From contig NZ_JACJLQ010000036.1 of the NCBI RefSeq assembly GCF_016902295.1, positions 1-33,652 on the forward strand: a DNA stretch of 33,652 nucleotides, written 5' to 3'. Made by a program: the position numbers and the translations under genes. Positions within the stretch are counted from its first letter, which is position 1. The number at the start of each line of letters is the position of its first letter. The stretch comes from Bacteroides caecigallinarum (GTDB lineage Bacteria > Bacteroidota > Bacteroidia > Bacteroidales > Bacteroidaceae). The notes beneath the pieces were generated by a model, which saw only the letters and a program-made list of their open reading frames with translations, was not told where the DNA came from and did not search any database. Of the stretch, positions 28,105 to 33,652 are shown piece after piece.

Positions 28105-28177
28105 GCCGAAATAACTCAGTTGGTAGAGTAACTCATTCGTAATGAGTAAGTCGCGGGTTCGAGTCCCGCTTTCGGCT
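28105..28177 (+). tRNA. tRNA-Thr (anticodon CGT)
   Basis: A 73-nt cloverleaf with acceptor GCCGAAA/TTTCGGC, D arm ACTC-AGTTGGTA-GAGT, and anticodon stem ACTCA/TGAGT around loop TTCGTAA (anticodon CGT, reads ACG). The T arm contains GGTTCGAGTCC. CCA is not encoded. A consensus promoter precedes it and a terminator follows. Confidence 0.95.
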
Positions 28178-28199
28178 CTTCTGTTCAATATGCATCTGC

Positions 28200-28264
28200 A
28201 AAACGCCCTGTCATTTGACTTAAAATGACAGGGCGTTTTGTCTAAAATGACAGGGCGTTTTTTT
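28200..28264 (+). terminator. tRNA-Thr terminator with a duplicated 3' arm
   Basis: The 5' arm aaaacgccctgtcattt (28200-28216) pairs perfectly with aaatgacagggcgtttt (28223-28239). The same 17-nt 3' arm recurs at 28245-28261, running into a T tract. Either copy can pair with the 5' arm, giving two competing hairpins; only the second is followed by a long T run. Confidence 0.85.
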
Positions 28265-28327
28265 AAAACGTATAAGGCCTTAAGTTTATTTACGTTCTTC
28301 GTGTTGTCTGTTAATAAAGATTTTATT

Positions 28328-28335
28328 TATCTTTG
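28328..28335 (+). promoter_or_regulatory. -7 promoter element for the rnz-sigma gene group
   Basis: TATCTTTG matches TAnnTTTG, with a partial -33 (GTTG at 28303-28306, 21-nt spacer). Transcription would start near 28342, 25 nt before the ribonuclease Z ATG. Confidence 0.55.
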
Positions 28336-28366
28336 TCCGAAATAGTATGCTATTAAATTTGCCCTA

Positions 28367-29281
28367 ATGGAAAAATTTGAACTTAACATATTGGGATGTG
28401 GCTCGGCGTTGCCTACTATGCGTCATTCTGCTACCTCACAGGTTCTCAATGTGAGGGAGAAGCTTTTTATGATAGATTGCGGAGAGGGTACGCAGGTGCA
28501 GTTGCGCCGTTCAAAACTGAAATTCTCAAGACTTAACCATATATTTATATCACATCTGCACGGTGATCATTGTTTTGGGCTTATAGGGTTGATATCAACT
28601 TTCGGAATGATAGAACGAACAGCTGACATTCATATTTATGCCCATCCTGATTTGCAGGTGCTACTGAAACCACAGCTTGATTTCTTTTGTAAAGGATTGC
28701 CCTTCGAAGTGATTTTCCATGACATAGATCCAGCAGAACGTGCTGTGATATATGACGACCGTTCGCTGACAGTGGAAACCATTCCGTTAAAACACAGAAT
28801 GCCCACTTGTGGTTTCCTGTTCAGAGAAAAAACGCTTCCAAATCATATCATCCGCGATATGATAGATTTTTATAAAGTGCCGGTGTACATGATTAACAGG
28901 ATCAAGAATGGTGAGGACTTCATATGTGAGGATGGAACTGTAGTGTCAAACAGCAGGCTGACAATACCTTCCGATCCTCCAAGAAGTTATGCCTATTGTT
29001 CTGATACGATGTTCTGCCCTAAAATTGTGGATCAAATAAAAAATGTGGATCTTCTTTTTCATGAAGCTACTTTTCTAGAAACAGAGAAAGCAAGAGCAAA
29101 GGTTACTATGCATTCCACTGCACGTCAGGCTGCCGAAATAGCCCAAATGGCAGAAGCTAAGAAACTTGTGATAGGACATTTCTCTGCCAGATATGATGAC
29201 GACGAATGTCTGCTGGCTGAAGCAAAAGAAGTTTTTTCCAATACTATATTGGCGAATGAAAACTTGAGTATAAACATTTGA
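28367..29281 (+). CDS. rnz: Ribonuclease Z (tRNA 3' endonuclease)
   Basis: The 304-residue cytosolic metallo-beta-lactamase-fold nuclease cleaves the 3' trailer of tRNA precursors. The Zn-binding HxHxDH motif is SHLHGDHCFGL (H63, H65, D67, H68). Later ligands are in LKHRMP, CSDTMF and IGHFSARY, and the N-terminal GCGSALPT is typical of the family. The length is normal. CCA is absent from both tRNA genes in this window, consistent with RNase Z processing followed by CCA addition. It is followed after 23 nt by the ECF sigma gene on the same strand, so the two may share a transcript. Confidence 0.95.
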   Translation: MEKFELNILGCGSALPTMRHSATSQVLNVREKLFMIDCGEGTQVQLRRSKLKFSRLNHIFISHLHGDHCFGLIGLISTFGMIERTADIHIYAHPDLQVLLKPQLDFFCKGLPFEVIFHDIDPAERAVIYDDRSLTVETIPLKHRMPTCGFLFREKTLPNHIIRDMIDFYKVPVYMINRIKNGEDFICEDGTVVSNSRLTIPSDPPRSYAYCSDTMFCPKIVDQIKNVDLLFHEATFLETEKARAKVTMHSTARQAAEIAQMAEAKKLVIGHFSARYDDDECLLAEAKEVFSNTILANENLSINI

Positions 29282-29304
29282 AAATCCTACGGCATATTGT
29301 TTTT

Positions 29305-29856
29305 ATGGCAAATAATAAGGAAGACGATATAAAAGAACGTTTACACGACCAGTCCACCCGCAGTAAGGCTTTCGAAGAGGTGGTAAGGGAGTTCAGCGAG
29401 CAGCTGTATTGGCAGATAAGAAGGATGGTAGGTTCGCACGACGATGCTAATGACATCCTTCAGAACACGTTTGTAAAGGCATGGACCAATATAGACTATT
29501 TTAGGGGAGAGGCAAAACTTTCCACATGGCTGTACAGGATAGCCCTAAATGAATGTCTGGCTTTTCTGAACAGACAGAGAGCGCAGGAGAATATCTCTAT
29601 AGATGAGGCCGATTCCAATTTTATAAACATGCTTGAAGGTGATCCTTACTTTGATGGCGACGAAACACAGATTATGTTTCAGAAAGCCATACGTACACTT
29701 CCCGAAAAGCAAAGGATTATTTTCAATCTGAGATATTTTCAGGAAATGAAATATGAGGACATCTCTGAGATAGTAGGAACTACAGTTGGAGCTCTAAAGG
29801 CCTCATATCATCATGCGGTGAAGAAAATTGAAGAATTTTTCAAACAGAACGATTAA
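29305..29856 (+). CDS. ECF-type RNA polymerase sigma factor
   Basis: This 183-residue group IV sigma factor has region 2 at about 20-90 (FSEQLYWQIRRMVGSHDDANDILQNTFVKAW, FRGEAKLSTWLYRIALNEC) and region 4 at about 125-178 (LPEKQRIIFNLRYFQEMKYEDISEIVGTTVGALKASYHHAVKKIEEFF). The start is taken as ATG 29305, not the in-frame TTG at 29278 that overlaps the rnz stop. The following gene encodes a small single-pass membrane protein in the place an anti-sigma factor would occupy, and the next a Spy/CpxP-like periplasmic protein. This suggests an envelope-stress regulon; that role is inference from gene order. Confidence 0.93.
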   Translation: MANNKEDDIKERLHDQSTRSKAFEEVVREFSEQLYWQIRRMVGSHDDANDILQNTFVKAWTNIDYFRGEAKLSTWLYRIALNECLAFLNRQRAQENISIDEADSNFINMLEGDPYFDGDETQIMFQKAIRTLPEKQRIIFNLRYFQEMKYEDISEIVGTTVGALKASYHHAVKKIEEFFKQND

Positions 29857-29904
29857 ACCTTTTACCTTAATTTTTATCTAAAACAAAAGGAAGGAGATAG
29901 TATT

Positions 29905-30291
29905 ATGAAGGAAGATACCGAATTAAAGAACAGAATAGGTAAGGAAAATCCTTTCAAGGTGCCGGAAGGTTACTTTGACAGTATTGTTCCCGAGATAATG
30001 AAGCAGCTTCCTGAAGCCGAGGTTCAAGAAAATGCAGAGATAACTCTATGGGAAAAAGTCAAGCCTTGGGTTTATATGGTAGCTATGTTCTGCGGGCTTA
30101 TGTTCGGACTGCGCGTAATGATGATGGACAGACCGGTCAGTACGGCAAATAATGGGGAAACAGCGTCTGTAACAGACTCTGTGCAAGGTATCCCTGATGA
30201 ATATATAGACCCTATCTTGGATCAGACCATGATGGATGATTACACATTATATATGTATCTGACGGATGCTGATTTGGAAATATACAATTAA
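29905..30291 (+). CDS. Small single-pass membrane protein, candidate anti-sigma factor
   Basis: The 128-residue protein has a soluble N-terminus with NPFKVPEGYFDSIVPEIM (about 15-32), one membrane segment (about 54-70, KPWVYMVAMFCGLMFGLRVMMM), and an acidic extracytoplasmic tail ending DDYTLYMYLTDADLEIYN. This N-in/C-out layout directly after an ECF sigma gene is that of an anti-sigma factor, but no zinc-finger or other known anti-sigma motif is present. A strong Shine-Dalgarno-like aggaaggag (29888-29896), unusual in this phylum, lies 8 nt before the ATG. It may raise production relative to the sigma factor. Function is inferred only from position. Confidence 0.8.
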   Translation: MKEDTELKNRIGKENPFKVPEGYFDSIVPEIMKQLPEAEVQENAEITLWEKVKPWVYMVAMFCGLMFGLRVMMMDRPVSTANNGETASVTDSVQGIPDEYIDPILDQTMMDDYTLYMYLTDADLEIYN

Positions 30292-30306
30292 TTCTATTAT
30301 TCTTAT

Positions 30307-30747
30307 ATGAACAGATTTATCATTATAATTACTTTGTTTTTCGCATGTCTTGCCGTGCAGGCTCAGGAAAAGAAAGAATGTATGAGCAAAGAACAGTTTC
30401 GCGAAAGACAAAAACAATATTTTGCAGATAAGGCGGACTTAACCCAGGAAGAGGCAGCAAAGTTTTTCCCATTGTACTTTGAATTGCAGGATAAGAAATT
30501 TTCCTATAATAAAGAAATGTGGGATAAGATGCATAAGATAAGGGAAAGTAAGAATGTGAGTGATGCTGAATATTCACGTATTACTGAAGATTTGATAAAA
30601 ACGCGTCTGACTATTGATGAACTTGAACTGGAGTATCTGCGTAAATATAAAAAAGTTCTTAGTCCGAAAAAAATATATTTTATCCAGCGTGCCGAAATGA
30701 AGTTCAGTCGTGAATTGCTTAAAGGTGCCGGAAAACATAGAAAATAG
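30307..30747 (+). CDS. Exported Spy/CpxP-like helical protein
   Basis: The 146-residue protein has a signal peptide (about 1-19, ending AVQAQ). The mature part is wholly helical and highly charged, with an LTQEEAAKFFPLYFEL motif of the LTxxQ/Spy-CpxP kind and a second helical hairpin (KVLSPKKIYFIQRAEMKFSRELL). It follows the candidate anti-sigma gene by 15 nt, so sigma, membrane protein and this protein form a three-gene module. By analogy with CpxP/Spy it could be a periplasmic chaperone or a sensor feeding back on the sigma pathway; sequence alone shows only the fold type. Confidence 0.82.
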   Translation: MNRFIIIITLFFACLAVQAQEKKECMSKEQFRERQKQYFADKADLTQEEAAKFFPLYFELQDKKFSYNKEMWDKMHKIRESKNVSDAEYSRITEDLIKTRLTIDELELEYLRKYKKVLSPKKIYFIQRAEMKFSRELLKGAGKHRK

Positions 30748-30829
30748 TCTTAAGAAACTGCTTCTGATACGTAAAACAGGCTAAAATCGATGGGAAAACA
30801 ATTTTTTTAGAAAAAAAAAGTTCAAAAGC

Positions 30830-30860
30830 TTTGCATATTCAAAAATAAACCATACCTTTG
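30830..30860 (+). promoter_or_regulatory. Promoter of tRNA-Ser
   Basis: TTTG (30830-30833), 19 nt, then TACCTTTG (30853-30860) is a full consensus, 39 nt before the tRNA. Confidence 0.75.
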
Positions 30861-30899
30861 CATCGCTTTTGAGAAATAAAGCACTTCGGAAGGAGTTCT

Positions 30900-30984
30900 G
30901 GAGAGGTGGCAGAGTGGTCGATTGCGGCGGTCTTGAAAACCGTTGTACCGCGAGGTACCCGGGGTTCGAATCCCTGTCTCTCCG
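30900..30984 (+). tRNA. tRNA-Ser (anticodon TGA)
   Basis: An 85-nt class II tRNA with acceptor GGAGAGG/TCTCTCC (last pair G-T) and discriminator G. Anticodon loop CTTGAAA gives anticodon TGA (reads UCA). The long variable arm GTACCGCGAGGTAC and T arm GGTTCGAATCC are present. CCA is not encoded. Confidence 0.95.
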
Positions 30985-30988
30985 CAAT

Positions 30989-31031
30989 AAAGGGTGTAAA
31001 TCAAGCATTTGCGAGATTTACACCCTTTTTT
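30989..31031 (+). terminator. tRNA-Ser terminator
   Basis: The perfect 14-bp arms aaagggtgtaaatc (30989-31002) and gatttacacccttt (31015-31028) with a 12-nt loop lead into a T run to 31031. Part of the arm (acaccc) recurs at 31032-31037, and ggggtgta occurs near 31051. Confidence 0.85.
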
Positions 31032-31139
31032 ACACCCAAAAGTCAACTACGGGGTGTAGTCTATATGCATTATTTTTGGTAATCCTATTCATTTCCTTCT
31101 TAACTTTATTATATTTCATTTTTAGTTTCTGTAATTAGA

Positions 31140-31157
31140 ACTACCCTACAGGGTAGT
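31140..31157. repeat. Short palindrome upstream of the 116-aa gene
   Basis: actaccct-ac-agggtagt has perfect 8-bp arms and a 2-nt centre. It lies 50 nt before ATG 31207 and could be an operator or a small hairpin. The rest of 31032-31206 is AT-rich with no gene seen. Confidence 0.5.
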
Positions 31158-31206
31158 GGAAAAGTCTCGCGAAGTATGGAACTTTGCAGCAGAAAACTAA
31201 AAAACT

Positions 31207-31557
31207 ATGGTATCAACAATTTCTTATATAAATCTCTCATGGGCAGTTGTGGGCATCATAGACAGGGATGTCCACAACTCCCTACAATCCATGAAGCGTC
31301 CCGACGAACCGATAGAAACTACCATTGAAAGGTACGTCATCGGTTATCTGGTCTTCTGGCATATTGCCTATATTGATAAAGAAAAGATGAACAGATGTGA
31401 CGATGAGAAGGTAATCGAACTTGGACGTAAGAAAATGGAGGAATACGTCACCTCACATCCCCCTGTAGCTACTTTGCCGAAGTTCTACATCGTCTTCCTA
31501 AATCAGCCTCATATTGGCTGCGATGCCCACGGCCTCAGTGATGTTTTTTGCGTGTAA
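31207..31557 (+). CDS. Unrecognised 116-residue protein
   Basis: I do not recognise this protein. It begins MVSTISYINLSWAVVGIIDRD, with one mildly hydrophobic stretch but no clear signal peptide. It has a charged central helix (DDEKVIELGRKKMEEYVTSH) and ends IVFLNQPHIGCDAHGLSDVFCV, with three cysteines in the protein overall. Codon use looks normal and the frame is clean, so I believe it is coding. It lies between a tRNA-Ser gene and a truncated outer-membrane protein gene, a setting typical of accessory DNA. It precedes the latter by 37 nt on the same strand and could share its transcript. No function is proposed. Confidence 0.6.
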   Translation: MVSTISYINLSWAVVGIIDRDVHNSLQSMKRPDEPIETTIERYVIGYLVFWHIAYIDKEKMNRCDDEKVIELGRKKMEEYVTSHPPVATLPKFYIVFLNQPHIGCDAHGLSDVFCV

Positions 31558-31594
31558 TAGTTTATAGTGATAGAACAAATTAATAACAAATAGT

Positions 31595-33550
31595 ATGAAA
31601 AAGTTTATTTTGATATTAACAATGCTGAATCTGGTCATTCAAGTTTCAGCACAAATTACGGGAAAAGTTGTTGACGGGAAGCAGAATCCAATTCCTTATG
31701 TGAGTTGTGTTCTCCATTCTATCCCGGATTCTACATTTGTATCAGGAACAGTAACAAATATGGACGGATATTTTGAACTACCTGTTCAACAAGGACATTA
31801 TATAATCCAATTTTCATATTTGGGTTATAAGACAACTGAACTTGAATGTTCAAATGGTGATTTGGGTATAGTTACTCTTAAAGAAGATGCTGTTGCGCTG
31901 CAAGAGGTTGTGGTTGAAGGAGAACTACCGCTGGTTAAAATGGAAAATAACAGGTTGACTTATAATACAAGAGCAATACTGGATAAGAAGATTGTGAGTA
32001 ATGCTCACGATTTAATAAGGGAGCTGCCTTCAGTTATGAGTTTGGATGGAAACTCTTTAAGTGTTGTAGGTGCTACAAGTACAACTATCTGCATATCCGG
32101 CAAGTTGTCACAATTAGATATGAACCATTTAACCGATTACTTGAAATCATTGCCAGCCGATGAAGTTGAAAAAGTTGAAGTCATTTATAATGCACCTCCT
32201 CAGTGGCATGTAAAAGGTTCTGTTATCAATGTTGTAATGAAAAAGAAAAAAAACTACACTTTGAATGGTCAAGTACAAGGAAGCTGGAGTAACCAACATG
32301 AAAATTCTTTTGATCTTGGAGGAACGATTATCACGTCAACTCCAAAATGGGATTTTGATTTAATGTATAAGTTTGCTGATTTAAGAAATATATCGAGAAC
32401 TGAAACTGATGGTATTCATACTATTGGTAATACATTATATGAAATCTCATCTATTGCTGAAAATTTCAGCAAAGAGAACAGACATTCTATTTATACAAAT
32501 ATTGGCTATAAGTTTAATGATAATAATTCTCTTTCTTTATCATACAATGGATTGATTTCTCCACAAAAATCCAGTGAGTTAAATAGCTTGAATACAATGT
32601 TTAGTGATGCAAACTCCATAAATAAGGGTAATAATAATCTTCACAATTTAGCATTGGCTTATACTTCTCAGAAAGGCATCTCTGCCGGTGCGGAATATAT
32701 GAATTATACTGATGCTGGCACACAAGATATGGAAATTCTAAATGAGGGTTCTTTTCAACAGACATTTTCGTATTGGAGAAAACAGAGTATTGATAAAGCC
32801 AGAGCATATTTTGATATGAGTCATACACTAAAAAATAACTGGATTCTAAACTATGGTGCTAACTATAATTATGTTAGTAATTGCAATGAACAGGAAAATA
32901 CGGATATTCAGAATGGTGGAGAAAATGATTATGCAAAAGCATCAGAAGTTAATGAGCACACTACTGTAGCGTATATTGGATTTCAAAAGTCATTTTTTAA
33001 TGGCAAATTGTCTTTAAATGCATCTTTGTCCGGTGAACTTTACAAAATTAATGATTATAAAAAGAACGCATTATTGCCTAATGCTGAAATAACATTTGTA
33101 CCGTCCAACAAACATATTTTCCAATTATCCTATAATACGCTGCGTACTTATTCTACATATTGGCAAAGACAGGATTTTACTTCTTACAGTGATGAATATA
33201 CGGTGTATATGGGTAATCCTTTACTGAAGCCTGCCCGTACATCAAATGTAAATTTGACTTATATCCTAAAAAGCAAGTACATATTTCAAGCCTCATATTA
33301 TCGGGTAAATGATTTCTTTATCGAACAGAGTTATCAGATGCCAGATGAGCTGAAATTATTGTACAAATCATTTAATATTGATTATACCTCGAATTTGACT
33401 TTTACATCTATCATACCTGTTAACATTGGTAAATGGTTTAGCTCAAACCTCGTACTCAGCACTTATAATGAGAGATATAAAAGTAATGACTGGTATGGAT
33501 ATAAATATGACAGAAGTAAATGGACTGGTATGGTAATGGCAAATAATTAG
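31595..33550 (+). CDS. TonB-type outer-membrane beta-barrel protein, C-terminally truncated
   Basis: The protein has 651 residues. The signal peptide (about 1-19, VIQVSA) is followed by a carboxypeptidase-regulatory-like domain (about 20-105, ITGKVVDGKQNPIPYVSCVL...GYFELPVQQG...YLGYKT). Then comes a plug-like region (about 108-215, VVVEGELPLVKMENNRLTYN, IRELPSVMSLDG, VEKVEVIYNAPP) and barrel strands. Proteins of this kind usually run to about 780-800 residues and finish with an aromatic strand. Here the frame stops at TGMVMANN in mid-barrel, so roughly the last 130-150 residues are missing. The DNA after the stop has hairpins and does not look like a continuation, suggesting disruption by an insertion. 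The product may be non-functional. Codon use is more AT-rich than in the SusC gene. Confidence 0.8.
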   Translation: MKKFILILTMLNLVIQVSAQITGKVVDGKQNPIPYVSCVLHSIPDSTFVSGTVTNMDGYFELPVQQGHYIIQFSYLGYKTTELECSNGDLGIVTLKEDAVALQEVVVEGELPLVKMENNRLTYNTRAILDKKIVSNAHDLIRELPSVMSLDGNSLSVVGATSTTICISGKLSQLDMNHLTDYLKSLPADEVEKVEVIYNAPPQWHVKGSVINVVMKKKKNYTLNGQVQGSWSNQHENSFDLGGTIITSTPKWDFDLMYKFADLRNISRTETDGIHTIGNTLYEISSIAENFSKENRHSIYTNIGYKFNDNNSLSLSYNGLISPQKSSELNSLNTMFSDANSINKGNNNLHNLALAYTSQKGISAGAEYMNYTDAGTQDMEILNEGSFQQTFSYWRKQSIDKARAYFDMSHTLKNNWILNYGANYNYVSNCNEQENTDIQNGGENDYAKASEVNEHTTVAYIGFQKSFFNGKLSLNASLSGELYKINDYKKNALLPNAEITFVPSNKHIFQLSYNTLRTYSTYWQRQDFTSYSDEYTVYMGNPLLKPARTSNVNLTYILKSKYIFQASYYRVNDFFIEQSYQMPDELKLLYKSFNIDYTSNLTFTSIIPVNIGKWFSSNLVLSTYNERYKSNDWYGYKYDRSKWTGMVMANN

Positions 33551-33652
33551 GGTGTCCAGTTCTACGTTCCTAAAAACGTAGTACAAAACGCCCTCGTTAT
33601 TGTTAATACAATGCTCTTAAATTCAATGCTTTAATAAGCAAAATTGCTCTTT
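33551..33652. other. Hairpin-bearing DNA at the truncation point, possible end of an inserted element
   Basis: Immediately after the stop come a hairpin ctacgtt-cctaaa-aacgtag (33562-33581) and, near the window edge, a small palindrome agcaa-aa-ttgct. There is no open frame of note. A subterminal hairpin is typical of IS200/IS605-type ends but also of other elements. The window ends before anything diagnostic. Confidence 0.35.

Noticed and set aside
27964..28188. Minus-strand open frame across tRNA-Thr (reads ESGTRTRDLL...)
   Set aside because: It is the antisense of a tRNA gene, a well-known artefact; composition and position give no support for a protein.
30781..31138. Open frames on both strands across tRNA-Ser
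   Set aside because: They exist only because the tRNA and its terminator lack stops; the tRNA cloverleaf and terminator explain the DNA.
33551..33652. Group II intron 5' end at GGTGTCC
   Set aside because: It lacks the GUGYG start, and no intron domain or maturase can be seen in the 100 bases available.

Overview
The window looks like chromosome from a gut-type Bacteroidales bacterium (Bacteroides/Phocaeicola-like; species not determinable by eye). Three things support this: a SusC/SusD outer-membrane pair, many copies of the Bacteroidetes promoter (-33 TTTG, about 19-21 nt, -7 TAnnTTTG) at the right distance from gene starts, and a long Bacteroidetes-type PurF next to carA and carB.

Left accessory block (1-5300, AT-rich). 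Minus-strand genes are a frameshifted RteC-like gene, a HAD phosphatase, a Nudix hydrolase and a Crp/Fnr-type regulator. A repeat-rich spacer follows, then a YhcG/DUF1016 PD-(D/E)XK nuclease gene carrying two in-frame palindromes, and divergently a Fic protein. The mix of element-type regulator and nuclease/Fic genes suggests mobile or defence-type DNA.

Core-like middle (5300-31000). It holds a MATE exporter, a FlK/PaaI-like hot-dog thioesterase, an AAA-ATPase/nuclease-fold protein, a tricorn-like secreted protease, a GH2 beta-galactosidase and a voltage-gated-type K+ channel. Next come a compact SusC (no N-terminal carboxypeptidase-regulatory domain) with its SusD, then the minus-strand operon purF-like, carA, carB. 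After that are tRNA-Thr(CGT), ribonuclease Z, an ECF sigma factor, a small single-pass membrane protein, a Spy/CpxP-like periplasmic protein and tRNA-Ser(TGA). Most transcription units are separated by clear hairpin terminators.

Right accessory edge (31000-33652). An unrecognised 116-aa gene is followed by a TonB-type outer-membrane barrel protein that stops before the barrel is finished, next to hairpin-bearing DNA that may be the end of an inserted element.

The strongest undescribed-looking signal is the roughly 295-nt leader of purF-carA-carB. An intrinsic terminator lies just upstream of purF, and its 5' arm is perfectly complementary over 12 nt to an upstream hairpin segment, the layout of a transcription attenuator that would gate glutamine-dependent purine and pyrimidine/arginine precursor synthesis. 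Other notable items are the paired 36-bp-spaced palindromes inside the DUF1016 gene, an exact 28-bp tandem duplication between carA and carB, and a tRNA-Thr terminator with a duplicated 3' arm.
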